Positions 1 to 9,340 of a DNA stretch of 64,000 bases are shown here, one piece after another; within the stretch, counting starts at the first letter, position 1; each line of letters starts with the position of its first letter. The stretch is taken from positions 23,936,614-24,000,613 of the forward strand of contig OZ024930.1 of assembly GCA_964017235.1 (NCBI GenBank), written 5' to 3'. The position numbers were made by a program, and so were the translations under genes. Below the pieces are notes generated by a model that saw only the letters and a program-made list of their open reading frames with translations, was not told where the DNA came from and did not search any database. The DNA comes from Sabellastarte sp. h YS-2021 (taxonomy: Eukaryota; Annelida; Polychaeta; Sabellida; Sabellidae).

Positions 1-1302
1 CGTATCCTGGTTTTGGAGCAGTTTTGCGATGTCATCCATAAGGGGAAGTTTGAGAGACGGTGGACGGGAGGATTGCTCCATGCGGAACATATTTGGATCG
101 CGTCCAAGTCCTGAGCCGAGTTTGTAATCCTCCGTCTTTGCTGGGTCGTCTATGCCAAGGTATTGGCGTACTCGGTCGATGAATGCGTGGAAATCTGCCT
201 TGGGGGGAGGTGCTAAGTTCTCCGGTTCTGAGTCATCTACTTGAGAGGCAGATGAGTAAGATGATCCAGACTCCAAGCCATAGTCTCCCTTCTCGAGCCT
301 TTGGAGGGGAGATTCTGATCGAGTTGGTGGTTGGGTTGGAGATGGAAGAGTAGGAGAAACTACCGCTTTAGTGGCTTGAGCGATAGAAGCTGACCCCTTT
401 ACCCCTTTTAATCCTTTCTTGACTGTCTGGTGAAAGGAGGTGTCCATCGGTTCTGGGGGTGTTGGAACCGGTTGGTTAGGTTGTGTTTGAACGACCTGGC
501 CAGGTTGAGCCTGTGCAGATGGCTGTGGTGCTGAACTATCTGAAGGAGTTGGGGAGAATTTCTTGAACATTTCCTCCATGGAGGAGGTCAGAAACTGTTG
601 AAGGCCTGATTGAAGTTGTGAGGATAGGTCCAACATTTGTTTCTGATTTCGCTGTGACAAATTTTCCATCATTTGCAGGTTTTGCTGTTCGAAATGTGCT
701 TTTAGCATCTGTGTGCGAGGAGTAGGTGGAGGTACCAGTCTCTGTGGATCTGGAGCGGACGAGAACATTGGGTCCTGCTGGATGGTGGCTTTGGGTTGTG
801 CTGGAGTCTTGAAAAAGACTGTTGATGTGGTGGGCACCGTGAGAAAAGCCGCGGACCTTGGAGGCGGTACAGAAGGTTGTACAAATTGTATCACACTAGA
901 GGGGAGATTCTGTGTCGACTGCAGTGGAGACAAGCCGGCCGGTGCTGACACTCCGGTCGGAGACACATAGCCGGTAGTACCGGTCCCGCTATCCTCGGTA
1001 TTTAAATCCAAGATGGAGTCGTCTATTTCACCGGCCTCCGGATTCTCATCTTCCGGTTCCGGATCAGCCGGCAAATTCTTGGATGCACGCTTGGCACTTC
1101 TTTCGTGAAATACAGTCTGGAGGTGATTCCATTCCACCTCTGTAAGGGCTGAACATGCAGAGCCAGCCTCTAGAGGGGCTCCTGAGGCACAAGGGTCATC
1201 CCCTTTACAATGCATTCTACAGCTGTAACACCTCAGGTGCTTATCAAATGCTGGCATCCAGTGCCCACATTTTCCCCTCTTCTGATAAGGAGTGCCTACC
1301 AT
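1..1302 (-). CDS. Gag-like protein of a DIRS/Ngaro-type or related retroelement, N-terminal 434 codons
   Basis: I translated the minus strand base by base. An ATG at 1302-1300 opens a frame with no stop through to base 1, so 434 codons are visible and the C-terminus lies outside the window. The first ~50 residues are rich in Cys and His (Cys at about residues 12, 25, 28, 32 and 37), which looks like a zinc-binding module. A long Pro/Ser/Thr/Gln-rich, low-complexity middle follows, then a more ordered acidic part. The Cys-rich N-terminus resembles the start of the Gag-like frame of the complete DIRS element at 28185-37232 in layout, not in detailed sequence. A structural role (RNA or particle binding) is inferred from that similarity. 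The intact frame suggests a young copy. A domesticated host gene is the alternative. Confidence 0.5.
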   Translation of the reverse strand, partial: MVGTPYQKRGKCGHWMPAFDKHLRCYSCRMHCKGDDPCASGAPLEAGSACSALTEVEWNHLQTVFHERSAKRASKNLPADPEPEDENPEAGEIDDSILDLNTEDSGTGTTGYVSPTGVSAPAGLSPLQSTQNLPSSVIQFVQPSVPPPRSAAFLTVPTTSTVFFKTPAQPKATIQQDPMFSSAPDPQRLVPPPTPRTQMLKAHFEQQNLQMMENLSQRNQKQMLDLSSQLQSGLQQFLTSSMEEMFKKFSPTPSDSSAPQPSAQAQPGQVVQTQPNQPVPTPPEPMDTSFHQTVKKGLKGVKGSASIAQATKAVVSPTLPSPTQPPTRSESPLQRLEKGDYGLESGSSYSSASQVDDSEPENLAPPPKADFHAFIDRVRQYLGIDDPAKTEDYKLGSGLGRDPNMFRMEQSSRPPSLKLPLMDDIAKLLQNQDT

Positions 1303-1490
1303 GTTAGTGGTGGAAAATATAAGTGTCACAAAGTACAAGACACAAGTAGTTAATCTCACCAAAGAGTATACTAAAGTTGTCTATAAACAACGGTGAGACA
1401 ATAGATATATTCCAAGAGTAAATATCCTCTTAGAAACTGTATAAAAACTGTCACAAAGTGAGAGTTCCAAAGAAAGCCAACTGATAAGAT

Positions 1491-2620
1491 GGCTACCAAC
1501 GGAAAGAAGGAAGAATCACGTGATCTGCTGCGCAGTCGTCATATATCCGGTCATCTCGGTACCGGTGTATCTGGTGAAGTGAGCCGGCTCCGGGGAGACC
1601 TCTCCCCGCACTCGGCCGGGAAAGTTTCCAACTTTCTACCCGTTGGCAGCTTTTCCGGTGGTCAACGGAATAGCACTCTGTTTCAATAGGTAAGTACATT
1701 GTAGCGCAATAAAATGCTAAAGCAAGTGTACAAGGCTGTATAGCCGGTACCGGCCGGTACACTCTGTAACCAGTTGTTGAGGCAAGTGTACAAGGCTGTG
1801 TAGCCGGTACAGGTCGGTACACTCTGTAACCAGTTGATAAAGCAAGTGTACAAGGCTGTGTAGTCGGTGCACCCATCGGTGCTGAAGCAATTTTACAACT
1901 ATATTTTGTGTTGAATTCAGCTGGCTGTAGGTTTCCACCATTAATAAAAGTATTTCTTTGAACGCACGTCTTATTTGAGATTTTTGACAGTTGCTGGGAA
2001 AGCCCTTGTGAGCTATATTTAGAAACAAATGTTGGTCGGTGTGTCACGTGACCCGCTTGCGGGTCGGAGGAACAATATGATTGGCTGATTGGAGATGACG
2101 ATCAGCTTCGGGACCTGGTCGGTGAATCACGTGACCAACTTCGGGGAGATGCCCTCCCTGGACGCGTTCTTTCCTTATATCACAGTAAACGTGAGGTGAC
2201 TGGTCGATTGATGCCTGTAGCAGAGAAGTCTGTACCAGTGCGCTGGGGGTGAATTTCAGGAACTAAAAACTGGAGTCACAGTAGACGTGAGTGCAAAGAA
2301 TGCACTTCCGACCTTCTTGTTCGGTGAATCACGTGATTAACTCCGTGACCTGGTCGGTGAATCACGTGACCAGCTTCGTGAGTTGGAAGGAAGGAACGCG
2401 ATTGGCTGACTGGATATGACGTCAGAGGTCACGTTCTTTTAAGCTGGCCGGCCGGCTGATGCTTAAAAGCAGGGGAGCCTGGACCAGTGCGCTCTGAAGA
2501 TTTGTAGATGAAATTCCTTCCTTTCGTGATAAAACCAGTGAACTGGCCATCCACAACCCTCACTACCGACAACAAAAGCCGGGTCCGCAAGGGAGGGACT
2601 GATATCACAATACACGTGTT
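1491..2620. promoter_or_regulatory. GC-rich leader/promoter-like region with six CACGTG boxes
   Basis: Upstream (in minus-strand sense) of the Gag-like frame. CACGTG occurs at 1517, 2045, 2128, 2330, 2363 and 2613. A TGACGTCA (CRE-type) box lies at 2417, and inverted CCAAT boxes (ATTGG) near 2080 and 2400. Three of the CACGTG boxes sit in a repeated GGTCGGTGAATCACGTGA context. This looks like the promoter-bearing repeat of a retroelement or a CpG-rich promoter. Function is inferred from motifs only. Confidence 0.4.
1721..1882. repeat. 60-bp tandem repeat, about 2.7 copies
   Basis: The word GCAAGTGTACAAGGCTGT recurs at 1722, 1782 and 1842, exactly 60 bp apart. The first two units share a GCCGGTAC-rich middle, and the third diverges after about 40 bp. 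It lies in the leader of the Gag-like frame. Confidence 0.85.
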
Positions 2621-2835
2621 CAACCTTCATGCTCTTCTGATGGATGCCTTCTATGTAGATATATATAAGCTTGCCGGTCGACTAATGCTTTGCAGCAAAG
2701 ATGTCTGGACCAGTGCGCTCTGAAGAAATCTGAAGAATTCATCTATTGCTTCTGATGAAAAAATACTTGAGCTAGGCTGGTGTGACTGATGCTTTACAGC
2801 AGAGAAGTCTGTACCAGTGCGCTCTGATGAAGAAT
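2213..2835. repeat. Four dispersed copies of a ~30-bp motif ending ACCAGTGCGCT
   Basis: A motif like AGCAGAGAAGTCTGTACCAG followed by TGCGCT recurs near 2218, 2468, 2693 and 2797. Spacing is irregular (about 250, 225 and 105 bp). It is probably part of the same retroelement leader. No gene is seen here. Confidence 0.6.
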
Positions 2836-2870
2836 GCCCCTTCCATAGGGGAATTCCCTCTATATGCAGT

Positions 2871-3880
2871 GTTCAAAACTACATAGACTGAAGATTTCCG
2901 GGATTTGCATATGTAGTACTAGAAAAGACGTTTCTATGGGAACTGTAGCTGGAAGGTTACAGAAGGTTCATTCAAACAAAAGACACGGATAAAAATACCT
3001 GTAAGAAGTATATCCATAATTCCTCCATATTTTCGATCTGCCCCTGAACAACACAATGGTTGAATGGGAGGAAACTAGCAAAATGGCTGCCTTCATATTT
3101 CTCGTCGATTACTGCCCTATCATCAAAATTAAATTGAGTCAACTAGGGAGCGTTTCCAACAGATTTCTAAATGTGTATCCGTGCTTGATTAGTAGACAAC
3201 ACTTCTACACTGAAAATATCCACATATGAGGTTGAAAAACTGCCATAATGCACACATTTCTTTAAAAAATCTGGAGATTGTAGAAACTACGTCTGCACAG
3301 TACACGCGCCAAACGAAAAAGATGCTATGACGTCAGGTTGTCTACGGTACTACGGACCGGCCAGCCGGTGGCAACACAGGACGTCTTTTTCTGGCGTTTG
3401 GCGGGCCGGTCTGCGCCGACCGGATTAGCAATTGTCCATTGGATAGGATGTATTAACGCAATAGAAATATAGGTTTAAAGAGGGTCTCCCCTCATAGTTT
3501 AAATTCTATGTATGGTGTACATGGCGGTCACCGAATGCCAAGCAAAGCTTATCCAAGTGTTTTCATATGGTATAGTATATTTACATTTTTATGAAATAAA
3601 ATTAAGGATTACTAAATCTTAGATTTGAAAGAGGTGAAAGCCAATGCTCACCAGGCTCCATGGATTCAAACAGTTGGTAAATGGCTCACAACTTGTTTCA
3701 CTGTACTTAACATCTGATTGTATGACTAAATTCCTTTTTGTTTGAGTAGAATACAGGTGAAGAAGATAATTTCATAGATATGGTTTAGGTCTTGCATGAT
3801 CCATTTAAAACCATATTTCTTGTAACATTAAACTAGGACAGTCTCAATTTAATTTAGTTAAATGTAAAATAACATTTAAT
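2871..3880. other. Intergenic stretch with a CpG-rich imperfect inverted repeat (3307-3403)
   Basis: I see no gene. CGCCAAACG at 3307-3315 is mirrored by CGTTTGGCG at 3395-3403, each next to an AAAAAGA/TCTTTTT tract. Between them are a TGACGTCA box (about 3328) and several CCGG sites. It could be the edge of a transposon or a CpG-island promoter fragment. The rest is AT-rich and unremarkable. Confidence 0.35.
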
Positions 3881-3886
3881 AATTGC

Positions 3887-4650
3887 CAGCCTCGGCAGGC
3901 AAGAACCCCAGCCCGCAGGTACAGCAAAATGGCAAACATTGAGATTTGGGAAAATCTTAGGAACAACTTCTGTTCTAAGAAGTACAGAGAACCCACGAGA
4001 TGTTCTACAAAAGATTCACAGGCCATGATTTCTTACAACTAGTTTTCATGTTTTGTAGCCCTAGAAGCAATTATAAGGGAGATATACAGCTTTTTGGATA
4101 TGATGACCCTCGTATTTGGTATTAAAGATGTGGTATGGCAGTCATTTTGTTTCCAAAACTAGGACACAATTACTCTCAGGCAAGCTTTCATATCAATTTA
4201 CATCTTGTGCAAATCTGATGAAGCTAGCTTCAATATTTTAGTTACAGAAAATATCAAAGATTTTAGAAGAAACTTTAAGACCCCGAAATCTAAGTGTTGC
4301 CATGGCAACAGGTGTTACCGGATACCCCCCAAAACCTAATCAGCTCTAGATCCTCTTGGGGTCAACATCCCCTAAAAATTGGGTGAAAATCCATGCAGGG
4401 GTTTAGTCTGTGGAACACCCACAAACTTTAAGACCCGAAAATCTTAAAAGTGTTGCCATGGTAACAGTTGTCACCGGATACTCCCCAAAACCTAACCAGC
4501 TCTAGATCCTCTCGAGGTAAACATCCCCCGAAAATTTGGTGAAAATCCATGCAGGGGTTTAGACTGTGGAACACACACAAGCTTTATGCCTGCCGCCGCC
4601 CAGACGGCGCAGGGGACGACTATAACCCCAGCCTTTATGGGCTGGGGTTA
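3887..4650 (+). mobile_element. Hairpin-terminated element with ~156-bp repeats (family i)
   Basis: The 5' part has a small hairpin (GCCT-CGGC-AGGC near 3890-3905) followed by a seed, AACCCCAGCCC. The 3' part has two ~156-bp monomers (GTTGCCATGGCAAC at 4296, and a one-base variant at 4452). A GC-rich stretch (about 4590-4620) and a terminal perfect hairpin follow: TAACCCCAGCC at 4623-4633 pairs with 4640-4650 across a 6-nt loop. The seed and the hairpin stem are the same sequence. A second copy starts near 41978. It is non-coding. The layout resembles non-autonomous Helitron/Helentron elements of invertebrates; that classification is inference. Confidence 0.6.
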
Positions 4651-5886
4651 AAAATGACATTTACTCGAACACAAACTTTCAGTAGGGTTGAAAGTCAATT
4701 TATAGAAGTTTAAACAACAAAGTAAGAAAATTTTTGAACATAAAAATGTGTGTAGATACAGTAGCACTATGTAGAAGTTGTTGCACAAAGACAGTCAATT
4801 ATTGCAGTTAGGTTTTGCTCATCACTGGTTGCAATGTCTAGATCTTCACGCACAGCGATAAAGTCTTGAATAACACTTGCATTTTGAATATTGGCATCTG
4901 TGTGTACATTTTTTTTTTTGCATTTGATTACAGTAGGCTTGTGAAACTTATCAAATGTGGAAGGAAATAATTTATGCTGTCTGATACAGAAGATCCACTG
5001 CACATAATGCAAGGTTACAGCAAAGCTTTACAATTTTTTTAATGTTCACACACAAATTTATAAACTTTAGCAGTCTCCAGTGAAGTTGAGCATTAATGTC
5101 TACATCATTACAGATCAGATGAATCAAATTGGAGTTCTGTAAGGAATTCCAAGAGGACGTCTGCATCACTTTCACCAAGCAATGATGAATTTTGCTATAC
5201 ACCTAGTCATAGTTCCAGATCTGCTCTGGCAGAATCAAATTTATACACAATACAATTAAACCTAACAAACAGGTTACTAATGGCATTATTGATGTACTCG
5301 TCACTATTCTGGACTTCTGGCATAATTCTTTGCAAGGAGCTTTTGGATGGAAAAAAGAGGTGCACTACAGGCATCAGAAAGTGCAATGAGTGCCTATCTA
5401 TCACATGTTTGTGTTCGCTGTCAAACATATATGTTGGGAAATCTAAGAAATATGTAAGAACATAAGTGTATGTTTATCAAAAGACTTCCTTTCTAACATA
5501 CTGTAAAACGTGAATTCAACTCATATTATTATAAATTTATAATAAATTAGCACTGATAAACAAGCATAATTTCTGTAATGTTATTAATGAAAATCCTGAT
5601 TATTTTCAAGATTTTTCGCTTGTAAGATAATTATCAGCAGGATATGATGCCTTTTGTGTGAGTTCATTAATGAGTTATCATATTTGACATGAAGGGCTTT
5701 AAGTTGACCTGTGTGCAGTTAACTCAGTCCCCAGTCTAGTAATGAACTTCCATCAAATGCAATCAAATTGGAGGATTGTGTCCCCCCTCCGAGTGTAGAG
5801 TTTTGGAACAAAGGCCAGTGATGTACCAGCTGTCACTTGGCAGTGTAAGGAGATTATTGTCTAGTCTGATGCCTGTATTGTAATCA
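4651..5886. other. No recognised gene; short minus-strand open frames of unknown origin
   Basis: Three adjacent minus-strand open frames (5207-5428, 4972-5202 and 4767-5012) have amino-acid composition compatible with decayed coding sequence. I do not recognise a family, and the frames change between them. They may be a degenerate transposon gene or chance. Confidence 0.2.
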
Positions 5887-6133
5887 GAATCAAAATATAA
5901 TTGAACTAGACAATATTTACCACACCATTGTCTGAACTGCATTATATAAGCATTTAGTGAAGGACTGTATTTCGATAGGTAAATCCTACCTCAGGGGAGT
6001 GAATGTAGCTTTATCCTAGCCTCTGAGGAGATGATGTCACAGTTGTCTAATCGAGTCATACACTAAATGCTTGTATAAGGCATTTCAGACAATGGTGTGG
6101 TAAATATTGTCTAGTTCAATTATATTTTGATTC
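5887..6133. mobile_element. Foldback MITE, 247 bp, with ~75-bp terminal inverted repeats
   Basis: The sequence from GAATCAAAATATAATTGAAC at 5887 reappears inverted and complementary, ending at 6133. The arms match with few differences over about 75 bp (through a CATTTAGTG/CACTAAATG junction), leaving only a ~100-bp centre. It lies at the downstream edge of a LINE remnant. The target duplication is not clear. Confidence 0.75.
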
Positions 6134-6143
6134 AGCTTTTGCT

Positions 6144-6570
6144 ATGGAGCCAGTAAAATGATATCATCTGCATATCCGAATGCTCCAATGAAAGTGTGAC
6201 CAATGTGGCAACCTATAGTCTGCTCAGCGATGTCCAAAAAATATATATGCATCTTATATACTGCAAATAATATTGGAGAAAGGATTCCATCATGTTTCAC
6301 ACTGTTTGCAGGTGTAAATGATTTAGATATTACTTCTGATCATTTTACTTTGGTGTGTGTGGGTGTACATGGAGAATGAGTCTGGAGATGACCGCACAAA
6401 GTCCATGTTTCAACAAAGTTCCAAATAACACTCCATAGCTGACCTTGTCAAATTGCCAGACTGGCATCTGGCAGCATTACACGAACATTACCCTTCTTAC
6501 TTTTGCAATATTGTAGAACCTCTTTTACAGCCGAGGAACATTGGGTGGCTGAGTGTTCACGTTTGAATCA
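6144..6570 (-). pseudogene. Degenerate non-LTR retrotransposon reverse transcriptase fragment
   Basis: Minus-strand translation, with frameshifts, gives a run around HSATQCSSAVKEVLQY, then a ...FDKVSYGVLF segment (RT motif A region). A GILSPILFAVY segment (motif B region) and GYADDIILLAP (motif C, YADD catalytic pair, 6146-6174) follow. The order is right for a LINE reverse transcriptase. Stops and frameshifts interrupt the frame, so it is dead. The foldback MITE lies immediately downstream. Confidence 0.8.
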
Positions 6571-7381
6571 ATTATAACTCAGTAGTTTCTAATTTATGCC
6601 TCGGTTTAGCCAATATGCACAAATCCATTTTTCTTGTTATACAGCTCATGGGTATAGGCATGATAGATTTTAGCATCATTCAGGAGCTTATTTTTGTTCT
6701 TTTGTTGAACATTTTTGTTGTGTAATTATGTGGTATACTAATTTGTTAGGTTTGTGCACTGTAACCTCCAGGCACAGGCTTTGGTCTCTTAGTCTACAAG
6801 AGATTTAATGCTGTAAAAGTGTCATTAGACAATTACCAAATTCTAGTCAAGGCTGAGATTCTAAGCCATAAGCGCAAGTAAGGTACACGGTGGGCCCACT
6901 TATTTTCAATATCTGCCAATCTTGACTCGCTTGTAGATGTGTTACCATTTTCACATTGCAAAAGATATGTTTTTTGGCTGCATGTTCTCAAAATAACCCC
7001 AAAAGTTCTGGGAGGATTTTGATGAAATAGTATAAGAAACCGATGATTCAGTTTTGATTGCCATCCAGTGAGCTATATGGGAATTTGTATAGAATTTATT
7101 ATTGCAGTTGCTGTTTTAAGATTTGAGGAGTTGGGCCTTGGTGGAAGTATGGGCTCTCCATGTACTCTTGTGTATAACTGTGGTCTGGTTTGGAGAAAGT
7201 ATGTTCTCTGTGATGCCATCCTGAAACGCTGGGTGTTAAGTACACAGGAATTTCTGCAATTTTTACAGAATGCCCTTTTAGATACTCTAAAACAATGAGA
7301 CAGACTTCCCCACGAAGGAGACACTGCCAATGATTGGCTTCTAAATATGGATATCACATTAACACATGTATACTTGGTCAC
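6571..7381. other. Region downstream of RPL18A, no gene recognised
   Basis: Open frames on both strands at 7068-7381 overlap each other and show no family resemblance. I see nothing supported here except the RPL18A polyadenylation region at the right edge. Confidence 0.3.
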
Positions 7382-7387
7382 TTTATT
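7382..7387 (-). terminator. Polyadenylation signal AATAAA of RPL18A
   Basis: TTTATT on the plus strand reads AATAAA on the minus strand, about 33 nt after the RPL18A stop codon. A short 3' UTR is usual for ribosomal protein genes. Confidence 0.7.
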
Positions 7388-7419
7388 TTATTTGAATACA
7401 CCCCATTATTTTAAGCTGT

Positions 7420-7515
7420 CTATTTAAAGTGTAGATTAGGTCTGGAGGTGGTAAATCTTGGAGCATGCAGTCTCTTGGTGACTCTGCGGGGCAGTGGGAA
7501 CCGGATCTTGCAATC
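7420..7515 (-). CDS. RPL18A: RPL18A exon 5 (terminal coding exon)
   Basis: Acceptor TTTTGCAG precedes position 7515. The exon starts at phase 0 with Asp-Cys-Lys-Ile and contains RFPLPRRVTKRLHAPRFTTS, then RPN..., ending in TAG at 7420-7422. This is 31 codons plus stop. The conserved eL20 C-terminus (KIKFPLPHRV...FTTKRPN) is readily recognised. The last residues differ slightly from vertebrates. Confidence 0.93.
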   Translation of the reverse strand, partial: DCKIRFPLPRRVTKRLHAPRFTTSRPNLHFK

Positions 7516-8488
7516 CTGCAAAACAATTACAAACTTATAAGTGCACAAAACTAAAGATCAAGCTATAAAGCTTCTGTGATGTGAGGGGAATAGACAGACC
7601 CTGAAATGTCATCTATAATATGGTGGATGAGACAACTTTAAACAATTACAGCTGGACACCTTGATCTCATACACAAGCAATAAAATAAGTCACTCATAGA
7701 ACAAATTTTGGACCACTTATTAAAGAGACAACAGCAAAGTAACTTCACTCTTTTATCTTAAAAATCTGGCATTAAGTATATTCAAAATACTAATAAAGTA
7801 GGAATTAACCTGAAAAAGACAAAATAGGGAACATACTGAAGCTCTATAAATTTCATTCAATAAAATCTACAGTGGAAATTTATTTGCCTCTGAGGTGCAG
7901 ATCTTAGTGTGAGCCAACATTTACATCCTTCTCAAATTCGTACCAAAAACATGTATGCTCCTGACCCATTAAATACCTATTCACAACAGAATCTTTGTGA
8001 TGACAGATCACATTGGCGAAATGTTTGTGCAAAAATACACCTCATATAGAGCAGTAAGTCGAATATGTTAAAAACTCATAAGACTGCAATAGGTTACCTG
8101 GGCACTAAAAGCCCAGTTAAAATCCATATATTGACTAAACCTTAGTTTTGTTAGATTTTTCAACCCAGTATTATTATTTGTTTTAATTTATTTTCTATAA
8201 ATTTACACATCAGCCAGTGCTTCAATGAGACAGCACTTTAGGCAGTGCCCTTCAATTTAGTATTTCTGCTCAAAAAAAGCCCATTCTGTTCATCAGCTAT
8301 TGCTGTAGTGAAAGAGAGAAAAAAAATACTTGTTTTTACTCAATTTCATTGGACTTCCCTCTGTCCTTTTAGTTACCAATGCCCTCAGACAATGTTTTAA
8401 ATTTGGTACTGAACAAATCCTCCCGACAGACTGAACCTACTTAACTGAAATGCAAAAAGCATATGTTTTCACCCTCCCCAACACTCAC

Positions 8489-8598
8489 ATGGAACTGCTT
8501 GACATTTGCACGTCTGCACTTGGCTGCGGGTACAATCTCCACACGGATGATCTGGATGCTACTTGCCCTGGCACGGTGGCGGGCACCCATGTCCCGGT
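8489..8598 (-). CDS. RPL18A: RPL18A exon 4
   Basis: The acceptor ATATTTAG lies before 8598 and the donor GTGAGT after 8489. The first two bases complete the split Tyr codon begun in exon 3. The exon then reads [20 protein letters not shown] and continues to ...[11 protein letters not shown]. This is the highly conserved eL20 block following the central [12 protein letters not shown] segment. Confidence 0.94.
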
Positions 8599-8928
8599 CT
8601 AAATATACAACGACTTTAGGTTAAAACAGAGATACCATCTAATATATAAAGTTGCTGGGTTAATAAAGGGTGACTTGTACACTAGCTACAGTGAGTAAAA
8701 TATCAAACACTTTTTCCCCACTAACCATGAAAAAAATTTTAAGGTCATGCTACTGTGGACAGGCCATCAACATCAACATCTTAAAGAAATAATAAAAGAG
8801 GACTTGCAATATACTCTAGTGATATGTGATCTATGTGGCTGATACGTCTCACTGGTACTCACGAAGCCCCTCCTGTCAATTTATTTTCAAGACCCATCCT
8901 TAACAAAGTCAAGCATCCAAACGGTTAA

Positions 8929-9311
8929 TTTTTTTATTTGGGTTTAACATCACTTTCAAATTTCAACACATTGTATAGGTCATTTTACCGCAGGTAGGTT
9001 TAAGGCAAGATTAAAATAGTACATACTAGTTGGTCAAGATGCTGCACTGTAAACTTCCAGGGATTGGTGAGCAAATACTAACTTTTCCACATTGGGTCTG
9101 GGTCAAAGTTACGGTTTATGTCCCATACAACAGCCAGGGTTGTATTGGGACAGGTCCTCAGCATTGTCACTTGTGGGAGTTGAACCATCAGAGGTGACAG
9201 CCTGTGATTAGATGCTAAGCCTGCAAACCACTACGCCGAGGACCGCTACAGGTTTGAACCGTAGACCTCAGAGGTGTGAGGCAAGTGTTACCCACTGTAT
9301 CACCGCACCCC
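8929..9311 (-). mobile_element. tRNA-derived SINE (family A), interrupted by a second SINE
   Basis: The tail side (8929-9101) and the tRNA-like head (9246-9311) of one minus-strand SINE are separated by a family B SINE. Both halves align in order with the intact family A copy at 9533-9765, though diverged. It is an old copy. Confidence 0.75.
9102..9245 (-). mobile_element. tRNA-derived SINE (family B) nested in a family A SINE
   Basis: The sequence matches the better preserved copies at 13912-14060: a tRNA-like head with degenerate A and B boxes, then a body ending in GGGACATAAACCGTAACTTT. Nesting fixes the order: the family A copy is older. Confidence 0.75.
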
Positions 9312-9340
9312 TTTCAAAATATTATAGTAACCACATACAA

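Noticed and set aside
4767..5428. Minus-strand small protein genes
   Set aside because: Three short frames with frame changes and no recognised family. Reported only as an unknown stretch.
7516..8488. snoRNA in an RPL18A intron, as is common for ribosomal protein genes
   Set aside because: I found no convincing C/D or H/ACA box pair by eye. A covariance-model search would be needed.
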